A DNA stretch of 64,000 nucleotides from Bacteroidales bacterium (GCA_023228145.1 JALOBU010000009.1:1-64000), one strand, 5' to 3'. Shown: positions 1 through 9,140, counted from the stretch's first letter. Notes: a model not told the origin generated them from the letters alone. A program made the numbers and translations.

Positions 1-411
1 AAATGTATTATTGGATGACGTATTATAACACCCTGTTAAATGTCCTAAAAAGACATTATTATTTCCGCTAACATTGGAATAACCTGCCCCATATCCGAAA
101 AAACAATTATTAATCCCTGTTGTATTTTGCCTTCCGGAATTGGACCCCACAAAATTATTATATGAGCTACTACCATTTGCCGAAAAACCTGCATCACTGC
201 CTATAAAAGTATTATGAGAATTTGTGGCAGTTACCGAAGCGCCCGCGGCGCTACCGATATAAGTGTTTGTACAACCGCCAAGAGTTCCAGTTGCTGTACA
301 ACCCGTCCCTCCCAAATTGCCGCTTCCGAATGTTTGCGCCTGCATCTGAAAAATACTGAATGTGCTTACCACAATCAGCACGAGAACTTTTTTTACTAAA
401 TTTGTTTTCAT
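1..411 (-). CDS. N-terminus of a repeat-rich surface or tail-fiber-like protein (cut by window edge)
   Basis: Reading leftward from the ATG at 411 gives 137 codons with no stop, so the gene continues beyond the window. Residues 1-26 form a signal peptide (MKTNLVKKVLVLIVVS, then IFQMQAQ). The rest is a run of short imperfect repeats rich in Gly, Asn, Ser and Thr with the pattern NTFIGSDAG / NNFVGSNSG / NCFFGYGAG / NNVFLGHLTG. This resembles the YadA-head (Hep_Hag) repeats of trimeric adhesins and the N-terminal part of Bacteroidota 'tail fiber domain' proteins, which often end in an S74-type chaperone. A secreted surface fibre is inferred. The C-terminal domain that would settle the family lies outside the window. 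Confidence 0.7.
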   Translation of the reverse strand, partial: MKTNLVKKVLVLIVVSTFSIFQMQAQTFGSGNLGGTGCTATGTLGGCTNTYIGSAAGASVTATNSHNTFIGSDAGFSANGSSSYNNFVGSNSGRQNTTGINNCFFGYGAGYSNVSGNNNVFLGHLTGCYNTSSNNTF

Positions 412-571
412 TGCTTTTTGAATTTTAAGTTTAGGAATTATCATTAAAAATGTAAAATTTATCTTAAGGAGATTCTTACCTTAAAAATATAATTCACTAA
501 AATTAAGAAATTTTTTTGTTAAATCAAAAAAAATTGTTAAACCTTATAACATTTTTAATGATATACCCAAT

Positions 572-3500
572 TTACTTTTGTTTTGAATATTTTTCAATCA
601 GAAATTTAAAACCCTGAAGATTACGGATATTGTCCATGTCGGTATCGGTTCCAATATGGTCAAAGTTGTCAAAACCTTTTTGTAATGCCTTCTCCAGATA
701 GTCAAGGGAGTTTACATGGTCGTTGCCTAAAGAATAAAAACAAGCCATATTATAATACACCCAGGGTTCTTCCGGTTCTTTCTGTATGGATGTGATAAAA
801 TATTGTTCAGCCTTTTTGTTTTTCCCGGTTTTCAGGTAAACATATCCTAAACCCTGGTAGCCAAGGTACCTGTCAGGGGCATAAGTTATGTATCTTTCAT
901 AATAGAGTTTTGCCTTTTCATAATCTTTTAATTCGTTGGCGTAAAGCATCCCGATGGTGTAAGTACGGTATTCGTATTTGTTGTCGCAACGCATGGCGTT
1001 TTCGTAACTGCTTATGGCATCTTTGTATTGTCCCATATCGTAATACAAATCGCCGATATTGGAATACCCCAGTCCGTAACAACTATCTTTAGAAATAGCT
1101 TTTAAGTAATATTTTTCAGATTTTGGGTAATCTTTCATATCATAATATACATTGGCGATATCCAAATAAGTTCCCTTATAATTAGTATCAATTTCAAGGG
1201 CTTTGTAATAACTATCCAAAGCCTCATCATATTTGCTTTCATAATAATAGCAGTTGCCAAGTTCAAGATACGCATCGCTGTTATTGGGATTAAGGGCAAC
1301 ATACCGGTTGAAATAATCTGCTGCAATTACATAATCCTTCAAGTCATACTGATACATATCTGCAATTTTGTACAGAGCCTTATATGCTGTAGAATCCACC
1401 TGCAAAGCCCTCAGGTAATATTCTTTGGCTTCTTCATATTTTCCCTGGAGCCTGTAAACACGCCCCAGTTCAATGTATGTCGCAGCATATTTGGGGTCAG
1501 ATTTCATGGCCTTTTCGTAGAGAGGCATGGCTTCATCAAGCCTGTCCATAGATGAAAAGCACTGCCCTGCATAAAGATAAGCTTGTGCGTAAAGGGTGTC
1601 AAGTTCATAAGCTTTCTGATAATAAGAAAGCGCTTCGTTGTATTTATCCTGATTGTAATATAAATTACCAAGATTCACATAAGTGCTTGTATAAGAAGGT
1701 CTGAATTGAAGATATTTTTTATAATAGTCTTCGGCATTGGTGTAATCTTCTAACTCATACAGGTAAATTGCAGCTATTTTACTGTAGCCTGTGCAATAAG
1801 AAGTGTCAATTTGCGCGGAGCGTTTATAGTAATATATTGCTTTATCAAAAACTTTTTTGGTTTCGTAGGCAAAGCCAAGATTATAAAGCGCCCTGGCAAA
1901 ACCATCGTTGTATTTGACGACTTCCTGCAGCATTTTTATTGCCACATCGGGTTCATTCATTTTTATATAGCACAGGGCGGCATTGGTTTTATAATCTTTG
2001 TCGTCGGGTTTAAACTCAAGGGCTCTATTAAACATTTCCAAGGCTTTCTCATACAATTCCTGGTCGTAATAGCACCATCCCATGCTTGAATATGCACTGG
2101 AATATTTAGGTTTAAGAACCAGTGCCTGCTGATGGAAATTTATGGCTTTTTCATATTCCGTTTTGTTATAATAGCTGAGGCCAAGATTATAATAAGGTTC
2201 GGGCATATCCACTTTAAACCCTATAGCTTTGTTATAAAAAATTATAGCAGAATCATGTTTGCCTTCCGCCGTATAAATAGTTCCGAGATTATTCCATGCA
2301 TAAGCCCAGCGTGGTGTCAATTCCAGGGTTTTGCGGTAATATTTTTTCGACATATCGTATTGCTTCAGGTTGCTGTAGGAACCTCCCATAAGGAAATATG
2401 CAAAGGCGGCATCGGGCTCCAGTGTAATCACTTCATTGAGTATGCTGAGTATCTTTTGATTGTCGGTTTCATAGAGGCAGGCTTTCAGTAAGAGGTAGCG
2501 TGATTTGATGTTCTTATACATGATATAGCTTTCATCAATCATGTTGTAAGCGTATTCCATCTCATAATAGGCTTTGTTCAAGTCAATGCTGTCGGGGATG
2601 TCCATACCTGCAAGATAATTATTGATTACTATCTGGGCTTTATCCTGCAAGGCAGCAAGCAAGGTTCTTTTCACGTTAGATATGATTGCTGCCGCATCTT
2701 TGTTGTCTTTAAGCCTCTCATATATTGCCCATGCGCTTTCCTGATTCTCTGCAGAATCTATCAAAAGGTTGCGCGAGATGCTAAGCTGGAAACTTTGATA
2801 CTCTCTTACAACCGACGAGTCAAGTTTTTCCAGTATTTTGTCTTCAAATCCCTTGAATGCCAGCTGGCTCGATGTACCGGTTTCTGTTCCCTGTTCATTG
2901 AGCAGAGCCAAAAGAGTTACACTGTCAACATGGGATATCACGGCATTCATATCACCGTTTACACTTGGATTTTGTACAAACTTGGTTTCACGCGGTATGT
3001 TCTGCAGGAGATACACCAGCAGTTCAGCCGAAGTAACTTTTTTGTCGTTGTTCATATCCGCCAGCCCTTTCATACCACGAAGCAGGTAATGTGTAAAAAC
3101 GCCGCCTCCGTTGCCGCCCCATTTTTTATCCTCATATGAAAGCTCTCCCCCCTGCGAAGAGAGGATTTTTGTGATATTCTGCCATTGTTCCTGCAAAGCT
3201 TTTGCTGTAAGCTGGGCGCCCTCAACACCTCCGGCAAGTTTTCCCGAACGGCAAGCGTCAGTAACAAGCAACACCTTGCATTTTTTATCGGCAAAAGTGA
3301 GCAGGTAATCCTGCAGATAATTGATTCCGATAGTCCCTCCTGTCATATAAGCAGCCACAGGAGCATCGTAAGCGAGCAGAAATCCGTTTTGCCTTACCGT
3401 TTTTGTTTCAAGGTCGCCATGGCCCGAAAAATAAAATATAATCTGGTCGCCTTCGTGAACCATCTCGAGCATTTCCTCCAGGGCAGCATAAATACGCCCT

Positions 3501-3772
3501 GCCGTTGCTTTTTCGTTGAGCAATAAAATCACATTGTTTGAATCAATATTGCCGCCTGCAGGGGATATCAAAAATTTATAGAAAGCATAAGCATCCGTAT
3601 GGGCATACTGCAATTTCTGAATGTTTTTGTAATTCGAAATACCTACGATGATGGCATGGATGTTTTTGCTTTCGGAACCCGGATTATTCTGAATGCCGGT
3701 AATTCCCTTTGATTGGGCCGTAATCATAAGCGGCACCATCAAAACTGCACAAAGCAATATTATTTTTTTCAT
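572..3772 (-). CDS. Exported caspase-like (C14) protease with long TPR array
   Basis: This 1066-aa protein starts with a signal peptide (residues 1-20, MKKIILLCAVLMVPLMITAQ). A peptidase C14 caspase-like domain covers about residues 37-290: the catalytic His is H118 in FYFSGHGD and the catalytic Cys is C174 in TDACRSG. From about residue 400 to the end there are many TPR units (YYNLGLSYYNKTEYEKAI type), making a long superhelical binding surface. I chose the ATG at 3772. An ATG 16 codons upstream (3820) would overlap the preceding gene and add a non-signal leader. It is the last gene of a three-gene operon, 23 bp after a trypsin-like protease gene and downstream of a second caspase gene. Bacterial caspase homologues cleave proteins after Arg/Lys or Asp; the substrate here is unknown. 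The signal peptide places it in the periplasm or at the surface. Confidence 0.85.
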   Translation of the reverse strand: MKKIILLCAVLMVPLMITAQSKGITGIQNNPGSESKNIHAIIVGISNYKNIQKLQYAHTDAYAFYKFLISPAGGNIDSNNVILLLNEKATAGRIYAALEEMLEMVHEGDQIIFYFSGHGDLETKTVRQNGFLLAYDAPVAAYMTGGTIGINYLQDYLLTFADKKCKVLLVTDACRSGKLAGGVEGAQLTAKALQEQWQNITKILSSQGGELSYEDKKWGGNGGGVFTHYLLRGMKGLADMNNDKKVTSAELLVYLLQNIPRETKFVQNPSVNGDMNAVISHVDSVTLLALLNEQGTETGTSSQLAFKGFEDKILEKLDSSVVREYQSFQLSISRNLLIDSAENQESAWAIYERLKDNKDAAAIISNVKRTLLAALQDKAQIVINNYLAGMDIPDSIDLNKAYYEMEYAYNMIDESYIMYKNIKSRYLLLKACLYETDNQKILSILNEVITLEPDAAFAYFLMGGSYSNLKQYDMSKKYYRKTLELTPRWAYAWNNLGTIYTAEGKHDSAIIFYNKAIGFKVDMPEPYYNLGLSYYNKTEYEKAINFHQQALVLKPKYSSAYSSMGWCYYDQELYEKALEMFNRALEFKPDDKDYKTNAALCYIKMNEPDVAIKMLQEVVKYNDGFARALYNLGFAYETKKVFDKAIYYYKRSAQIDTSYCTGYSKIAAIYLYELEDYTNAEDYYKKYLQFRPSYTSTYVNLGNLYYNQDKYNEALSYYQKAYELDTLYAQAYLYAGQCFSSMDRLDEAMPLYEKAMKSDPKYAATYIELGRVYRLQGKYEEAKEYYLRALQVDSTAYKALYKIADMYQYDLKDYVIAADYFNRYVALNPNNSDAYLELGNCYYYESKYDEALDSYYKALEIDTNYKGTYLDIANVYYDMKDYPKSEKYYLKAISKDSCYGLGYSNIGDLYYDMGQYKDAISSYENAMRCDNKYEYRTYTIGMLYANELKDYEKAKLYYERYITYAPDRYLGYQGLGYVYLKTGKNKKAEQYFITSIQKEPEEPWVYYNMACFYSLGNDHVNSLDYLEKALQKGFDNFDHIGTDTDMDNIRNLQGFKFLIEKYSKQK

Positions 3773-3795
3773 GTTTGTATTTATTAAATTACCTT

Positions 3796-5292
3796 TTAAT
3801 ACCACAATAATACTTTCCACAAATTCTGATTATTTCCGGAGAAAGAAAGGCGTTTCACCTTAACATCGTCTTTGTAACCTTCCGGTTGAGTTAGATACAG
3901 GTCAACAGTACCAAGAGATGACGACATTCTCAGCGCGGCACCCAGGTCTGCTGCTGTTTTCACACGCCACATTGACTTGTAATTTTCGCTATCGTATCCG
4001 GCAGCTTCAATCTTCCAGGTTCCGAAATTTATCTCCTGCCCCCTCAGGCGCGTAGCACCTTTCAATCCCCCACTGTTTTTTTCCTCAGCATAAGGCTCGT
4101 ACTCATTAAAAGAAATATAAACACCTCCGTCTTTTGCAGACAGTTTAATCCCATTCTTTTCCATGGCATAAAACGATATTTCCTGTAAGCGCTGCGGATT
4201 AAGTTCCATAGCTGTAATATCTATAGTCTGCAAATTACTCCCATTTTTAAGTTTTAGTTTCACTATGCTGCCGGGTGTCAGTTTCTCAAATTCACCCAGG
4301 GCTTCTTCATTGTTTCTTACAACAACACCATTAATATCAATTATTTTATAACCAATCTTATCTTTCAGCACTTTCTCTGCAGGCGAGCCGGGAATAACAC
4401 CGCTTATTACCGGGAGGCTGTCAGAAAGCTCCCAGCCGTCTTTGGTAACTGTAGAATATTTATTGTATTGATATTTCTGCGAAAGCTCAATGCCAATGTA
4501 CGCTCTCACTACCCTGCCATTATTGCTTATAATATTTTCAATAATTCTTTTGCTGATAACACCTTCGAGTGCGAAATTAATCTGAGGCTGCCAGATAGAC
4601 TGTCCGTTCATATCTGCGAAAGCAATCTGTGAGTTGATGCCGACAACCTGCCCTTTTTCATTTACCAGCGGGCCGCCGCTGTTACCCCATATCACGGTGG
4701 CGGTACTTTGCAGAAAGCCAAACTTGCCTGTTAGCCCGCTGCGTATCCTGTTTTTTGCACTGATAATGCCGTCTGAAACCGAATAAGGATATTCGCCCAA
4801 CGGGTTGCCAAGGGCAAACACTTTTTCTCCAATTCTTGGGTTTTTTGCAGAAAAATAGACAGTACTAACCTCAGTTCCCGGAGGTGTGATAAACTCAAGA
4901 ACAGCGATGTCATAAAAAGAATCACCACCTACAACCTTCGCTTCGTACTTTTTGCGGTTAATGGAATATATATAAATACTGCCTGCCAGTTCTGAAGCGT
5001 TTTCAATAACATGTGCATTTGTGATAACATATTTTTTTCCGTTTTTTTCAATGATAAAACCCGAGCCGGAGCCTTTGGAATTACTTAAATCTAAAATTTT
5101 TTCATAAGCTGTTTCAGCTTCGCTTCCACGAAAGCCGAGCAACTGTTTTGTATCTTCTGTCCTCTCAACGGAAACGGTAACTACCGAAGACAATACATTT
5201 TCCAGTATATCCGATAATGTCGGCTGGGTTTGAGATATCGCCTGAGTAAAACTAAATAATAATACAACGGCCAATAATAAAGTTTTTTTCAT
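3796..5292 (-). CDS. Exported trypsin-like serine protease with PDZ domain (HtrA/DegP-like, S1C)
   Basis: The protein has 498 aa with a signal peptide at residues 1-20. The trypsin-like domain has a complete triad: H94 (TNAHV), D128 (FYDIAVLEF) and S205 (WGNSGGPLV). One PDZ domain follows at about residues 262-350 (VIPGSPAEK, IIDINGVVV). The last ~130 residues match no domain I recognise and end in a Trp/Tyr-rich segment. Typical DegP proteins have two PDZ domains or end after the first, so this C-terminal domain is unusual. The gene sits between two caspase-like protease genes on the same strand, 25 bp downstream of the first and 23 bp upstream of the second, so the three are almost certainly co-transcribed. 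A shared proteolytic pathway in the envelope is inferred, not shown. Confidence 0.88.
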   Translation of the reverse strand: MKKTLLLAVVLLFSFTQAISQTQPTLSDILENVLSSVVTVSVERTEDTKQLLGFRGSEAETAYEKILDLSNSKGSGSGFIIEKNGKKYVITNAHVIENASELAGSIYIYSINRKKYEAKVVGGDSFYDIAVLEFITPPGTEVSTVYFSAKNPRIGEKVFALGNPLGEYPYSVSDGIISAKNRIRSGLTGKFGFLQSTATVIWGNSGGPLVNEKGQVVGINSQIAFADMNGQSIWQPQINFALEGVISKRIIENIISNNGRVVRAYIGIELSQKYQYNKYSTVTKDGWELSDSLPVISGVIPGSPAEKVLKDKIGYKIIDINGVVVRNNEEALGEFEKLTPGSIVKLKLKNGSNLQTIDITAMELNPQRLQEISFYAMEKNGIKLSAKDGGVYISFNEYEPYAEEKNSGGLKGATRLRGQEINFGTWKIEAAGYDSENYKSMWRVKTAADLGAALRMSSSLGTVDLYLTQPEGYKDDVKVKRLSFSGNNQNLWKVLLWY

Positions 5293-5317
5293 AATGACAA
5301 ATTTTTCGATGAATGAA

Positions 5318-7591
5318 TTATTTTTCTTTACTTCTTATCAATAATTTTTGCACCGACCAGTTCAGCGGCGTGGTATTTTGCGCAACGCCTCTGGAGCCGG
5401 TTCCCACAGAGTTTAATAAATTGTCCAGACCGAAGCCTCCTCTCGTTCCTTTATTACTGACAACCCCTTCACTGTTAAATGCCTGAAAGTTGTTAATGGC
5501 TTCATCGGAAGTTACAAGAAAATAACTGTCAATTCCGAAGGGAGGGCCTATGGTAAATGTTATCTGCCCCAGCGGAATTTCTTCTTCATAATTATATATC
5601 CTGGAATTGGGGAGTTTATTACCTTCATTGCCGGTATTCTGAGGTGGAAAAATCTGCTGAGTAGTACCGTTAATGTCTATAATAAAGACATAAACATACC
5701 TGCTTTTTCCCATCCATCTTTTTAATTGCTCTTTGGTAGTGGTAAGCACCAACGAATATTGTTCCCCGTTGAGAACAGTTCCGGCAGTGAGATATGCGCC
5801 GGTTTTGTTATTTTTCAATGCGAGGCTGAATGGGAAAGAGCCATCATCAGGCGGAGAACTGATGGTTTGCCATGCGTTGATTTTTCCAAGTTTCAGTGCC
5901 AGTTCCGTTAGTTTTTGTCCAGCAGTAACAAAATCTTCTGTTTTCTTAATTAAAATCCAATCTGTTTTCAGGGGTGTTGCTGCAATAAAAGTAGTGTCGG
6001 ACTCACTTATATTTGGCTTCAGCCAGGCATACCTGATTACATTGTCAATAAAAGAGCCAGCAAGAATATAATTCGCATCCACAATGTTTTTGGTTATGTC
6101 TATGGCATTATTCCGTGAATCGACACCTATTTCTAAAGTTTTGATTAATTCCTTTGAAGGTGGCAGTTGAAGAAAAATTCCGGATTTTTTTGGTATTTTT
6201 TTATTGATAGTTTCAGCATCGGGGTTCTTGCCGAGGTCAATTACTTTATTTTCCGGGCCTGTAGCTATCCATGAACCATTATAATATTGAATTATATAGT
6301 CGGGGGAAGTTTTTACAGGGTCGGTAATCCATGTATAGCTTTTGTTGCCTGAAATTGTGCTAATATTTTCAGATGTTTTCAGCAGGTCAGCATGGTTAAA
6401 ATCATTTTCAGGAAACCACACTTTCAGGTCAGGAGCATTAGATGCCGCCCAACTGATTACTTCAAACAAATCTCCGGGTTTTATAGCATTGATGTCTCCT
6501 TTTATCAGTTTTGCTTTTGATTTCGACATACCGGACACCTGAGTAATCATAATGGTTTCTTCTGTATTGCTGCTGCCGGATTTTTTTAGTTCACAGTTGA
6601 TATTAAGCCCGATGGCCCATCCTCCCTGTAATACTATATTGTCTGTTCCATCAGTGCTTGTTACGGCTACTAATGTTTTTCCCGAATTTTTATCCACGGC
6701 ATTACCAAAAAGCCCTTGTTTTCTTCGTTCCGAATTAGCCCCCAGCACGGGTTCCTGTGTGCTGCCTTTGGCCTGCATGATGGCTTTTATCCTCAGAAAT
6801 AGTACTTCAACAGACTCACCTGCATATGATGTGTTTAGGGCTTTTGTAAGTGCAACCGTAAATGCTCCATGAGGTGCGCCGTTATCGTCCAAAGCTTCTT
6901 TAGCCAATTGCTCGGGCTGAGCTGCCGACAGCACAAGGGCACCCCTGTCTTCAGGCTTTTGGGGCACCGAAGGGTCTTTGGCATCAATGCTGCTGCCGTT
7001 TATATGGCGTGATTTGAAAGATTCAGGAAGGTTATTTCCGCGTGCGATGGAACCACTGTGGCAACTGTCAAAAATCAAAGTCAATATCACTCCTTTATCA
7101 ATAAGTTTATTAAATAATACCGACAACTCCTTATCACGAATATCGAACATATCGGCAGGCACTATACTTTCATCCTGCTTATCGCCTGATTCTTCCGAAG
7201 ATAAAGAATTATAAACCTGTGAACCGTGCCCTGCATAATAAACAAACACTACATCACCCTTCTGAGAAACTTCAATGAGTTTTTCAAGCTGTTTGATGAT
7301 ATTTTCGCGTTTGGCTTCCTGGTTATGAAGCGTTGAAATATTTTTTTTATCAAAACCAAACCTGCTGATAATGATCTGCTCAATCACCGTGGCATCGTTC
7401 ACACAACCATCCAGGTTGGTCCACCCGCCCCGAGATTCGGATGTCTGGGGATTCACCGGCTGATAAATGTCAATTCCAACAAGTAAAGCTCTCTTTGTCT
7501 GCGAAAACGCAGAAAGTGATATGAAAACAAAAAACATTGTTGCGAAAATAACCAGACTGTTCTTCGATACCTTAACAAATGATTTAACCAT
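5318..7591 (-). CDS. Exported caspase-like (C14) protease with DUF4384-like C-terminal region
   Basis: The protein has 757 aa. Residues 1-31 are a signal peptide ending in AFSQ. The metacaspase-type domain spans about residues 34-290: H122 in VYYAGHGSQ and C177 in FDSCHSGS form the dyad, and an acidic loop (DESIVPADM) lies between them as in metacaspases. The middle region (about 300-590) is unassigned. About residues 600-700 resemble DUF4384 (GEQYSLVLTTT, YVYVFIIDINGTTQQIFPP), a domain often paired with bacterial caspases. It is the first gene of the protease trio and has its own promoter-like element 56 bp upstream. The signal peptide argues against a cytoplasmic suicide role like that of many defence caspases; processing of envelope or secreted proteins is more likely. 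Confidence 0.87.
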   Translation of the reverse strand: MVKSFVKVSKNSLVIFATMFFVFISLSAFSQTKRALLVGIDIYQPVNPQTSESRGGWTNLDGCVNDATVIEQIIISRFGFDKKNISTLHNQEAKRENIIKQLEKLIEVSQKGDVVFVYYAGHGSQVYNSLSSEESGDKQDESIVPADMFDIRDKELSVLFNKLIDKGVILTLIFDSCHSGSIARGNNLPESFKSRHINGSSIDAKDPSVPQKPEDRGALVLSAAQPEQLAKEALDDNGAPHGAFTVALTKALNTSYAGESVEVLFLRIKAIMQAKGSTQEPVLGANSERRKQGLFGNAVDKNSGKTLVAVTSTDGTDNIVLQGGWAIGLNINCELKKSGSSNTEETIMITQVSGMSKSKAKLIKGDINAIKPGDLFEVISWAASNAPDLKVWFPENDFNHADLLKTSENISTISGNKSYTWITDPVKTSPDYIIQYYNGSWIATGPENKVIDLGKNPDAETINKKIPKKSGIFLQLPPSKELIKTLEIGVDSRNNAIDITKNIVDANYILAGSFIDNVIRYAWLKPNISESDTTFIAATPLKTDWILIKKTEDFVTAGQKLTELALKLGKINAWQTISSPPDDGSFPFSLALKNNKTGAYLTAGTVLNGEQYSLVLTTTKEQLKRWMGKSRYVYVFIIDINGTTQQIFPPQNTGNEGNKLPNSRIYNYEEEIPLGQITFTIGPPFGIDSYFLVTSDEAINNFQAFNSEGVVSNKGTRGGFGLDNLLNSVGTGSRGVAQNTTPLNWSVQKLLIRSKEK

Positions 7592-7646
7592 AAAAATTTT
7601 ATTTATTAATAATTTCTGAACGTATGAAGTAACCGAAAAAGTATTA

Positions 7647-7677
7647 CAAATTTACTACATTTTAAAGCGACAAACAA
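7647..7677 (-). promoter_or_regulatory. Promoter of the caspase/trypsin operon
   Basis: On the minus strand, TTG (7677-7675) is followed after 20 bp by TAAATTTG (7654-7647), matching the Bacteroidetes -33/-7 pattern. The -7 element lies 56 bp upstream of the first caspase gene. Confidence 0.5.
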
Positions 7678-7689
7678 TACGGCTCATTA

Positions 7690-7721
7690 TAAATAAAAAA
7701 GGCCGTTCATTATGAACAGCC
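7690..7721 (-). terminator. Rho-independent terminator of the small secreted protein gene
   Basis: On the minus strand, GGCTGTTCAT, a one-base loop and ATGAACGGCC form a 10-bp stem with one G-T pair, followed by TTTTTTATTT. It lies 23 bp after the stop codon at 7745. Confidence 0.75.
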
Positions 7722-7744
7722 TCTTTTTACATGTCAGTTTGGAT

Positions 7745-8155
7745 TTATTCCCAAAGATTCCAGGTGTATTCATAATCACAGTAAAATGTCTGCGGGCCCC
7801 AATAATAAGTTCCTCCGATAGATTTACCATAGATTTTTGTACTGCCGGAATAAGTTGTGGTATAGGCCTTGGTGTAAGCAGAAATGGTGCCCACCCATGA
7901 ACCATCAACATAAATATCTACACCATAAGGGGTGTAATTGTTCACGGTAATAGTGCATACTCCGCTACGTGCTTTTTCAGGTTCCACTGCTTTGGTATCA
8001 TCAGTGGGTTTGCCTACAGTAATATTGGGGTCGGCACCACGGGTTTTTTCATATACCGAAGCTTTGGTGGTAACATCTTTCTTTTCCTGAGCCTGTACCG
8101 ATGTAAAAGCAGATGCAACAAATGCAACTAAAACTACTAAAACTAACTTTTTCAT
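7745..8155 (-). CDS. Small secreted protein of unknown function
   Basis: The protein has 136 aa starting MKKLVLVVLVAFVASAFTSVQAQ, a clear signal peptide. An ATG two codons upstream (8161) is an equally legal start. After a polar linker, residues ~70-136 form a compact beta-rich region with two cysteines (SGVCTITVNNYTPYGVDIYV; QTFYCDYEYTW) and many Tyr, Trp and Thr residues. I do not recognise the family. It is monocistronic: a good terminator follows, and the upstream neighbour is divergent. The NNYT..VDIYVDGSWVG stretch resembles small beta-sandwich modules, but that is only an impression. Confidence 0.7.
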   Translation of the reverse strand: MKKLVLVVLVAFVASAFTSVQAQEKKDVTTKASVYEKTRGADPNITVGKPTDDTKAVEPEKARSGVCTITVNNYTPYGVDIYVDGSWVGTISAYTKAYTTTYSGSTKIYGKSIGGTYYWGPQTFYCDYEYTWNLWE

Positions 8156-8397
8156 AATCATTGTTTTTGGTTAATACTTGTTTAATTCATTTTTAGGTTT
8201 ATAATTTATTTTGCAAAAGGTAACCACAAAAATAATTCATTTTAATATTAAAATTCAATTTTTGTTAAAATAACAGGATTATCACAATTTTAAAATCCTA
8301 ATAACCAACATAAAAAATGAAATTCATTAATATTTAATGTAAAATATTTTCAGGCATTTTAAAAACAATAATTAAGCCAAATAATACCTTATAAAAA

Positions 8398-8422
8398 AAA
8401 ATTTATGCTTTGCATAAATTTT
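8398..8422. repeat. Perfect 11-bp inverted repeat with 3-base loop
   Basis: AAAATTTATGC, TTT, GCATAAATTTT. On the minus strand it is followed by a run of eight T, like a terminator, but no minus-strand gene precedes it. An operator for the sigma factor or small secreted gene is the alternative. Confidence 0.5.
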
Positions 8423-8520
8423 CATGAACCTCAACAGTGTATTAATAAATTTAATGTATTTTTTTTTCAAAAATTCAATATACTGTATTTATTTTGTAAA
8501 AAAAGTTTTTTCAGGTTATA

Positions 8521-8528
8521 TACTTTTG
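8521..8528 (+). promoter_or_regulatory. -7 promoter element of the sigma factor gene
   Basis: TACTTTTG matches TAnnTTTG and lies 30 bp upstream of the ATG at 8558. No well-placed -33 TTG was seen. Confidence 0.45.
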
Positions 8529-8557
8529 TACCATAAAAGCTATAAACAGACATATTT

Positions 8558-9130
8558 ATGCAAAATGACGAGTTCATAATTAATAATTTGAAACATGGGC
8601 AACCCAAATCCCTTGAAATTATTTACCAAAAACACCGTAAGGATTTCCTTAGATGGGCGGTTTACAAATATAACATCGAAACTGAACAGGCTGAGGATGT
8701 CTTTTCTGATGCAGTCATTGATGTTTATCATAATATTGTCAATGGGCGTTACACCAAAAATGTCAACACAACTTTAAAATCATATTTATTTGAAATTGGA
8801 AAGTATAAAATACTTAATCTGTTAAACAAGAATAAAATGTCGGAATCACACCTAAAAAGAATAGCCCTTAATACAGAATATTCCTATCAATTGGAGCAGG
8901 GTGGTTTTTTCGACATGGCTAAAAAAGTAAACGAGCTATTGCTGATGATTGATGAAAAATGCCGTAAAGTGCTTACCTTATTTTATTTTGATAACCTCAG
9001 CATGGAACAAATAGCCGAGGCTTTGAAATTTAAAAACCAGGATGTGGCAAAAAACAAAAAGCTGAAATGTTTAAAACGAATTCAATCGCTTGCATTTGGG
9101 CGTGTCAGTAAAGAAGATATGTACGATTAA
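8558..9130 (+). CDS. ECF-type sigma-70 family sigma factor
   Basis: The protein has 190 aa. The region-2-like N-terminus includes RKDFLRWAVYKYN and the acidic AEDVFSDAVIDVYHNI. A region-4 helix-turn-helix follows near residues 125-175 (KCRKVLTLFYFDNLSMEQIAEAL). Divergence from the usual ECF signature is fairly strong, as is common in Bacteroidota. The next gene starts 10 bp downstream and encodes a membrane protein with a short cytoplasmic N-terminus, the usual layout of a sigma/anti-sigma pair. The two tandem lipoproteins that follow could be targets of this sigma factor; that is inferred from position only. Confidence 0.85.
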   Translation: MQNDEFIINNLKHGQPKSLEIIYQKHRKDFLRWAVYKYNIETEQAEDVFSDAVIDVYHNIVNGRYTKNVNTTLKSYLFEIGKYKILNLLNKNKMSESHLKRIALNTEYSYQLEQGGFFDMAKKVNELLLMIDEKCRKVLTLFYFDNLSMEQIAEALKFKNQDVAKNKKLKCLKRIQSLAFGRVSKEDMYD

Positions 9131-9140
9131 ATTTTTTAAT

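Larger units (their letters stand above)
8162..8557. other. AT-rich divergent intergenic region
   Basis: These 396 bp separate the small secreted protein gene from the divergent sigma factor gene. They hold an 11-bp perfect inverted repeat (8398-8422) and a promoter-like TACTTTTG (8521-8528). No coding potential was seen. Confidence 0.7.

Noticed and set aside
700..2600. CRISPR-like or satellite repeats
   Set aside because: The periodicity reflects TPR codons in a coding frame. No identical repeats with unique spacers occur, nor in the FN3-like region at 51-57 kb.
3773..3820. Earlier start for the caspase-TPR gene
   Set aside because: It would overlap the protease gene upstream and put a non-signal leader before a clean signal peptide.
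572..7591. Cytoplasmic caspase-based anti-phage system
   Set aside because: All three proteins have signal peptides, and no gasdermin, nucleotide cyclase, CRISPR or STAND component is nearby. An envelope role fits better.
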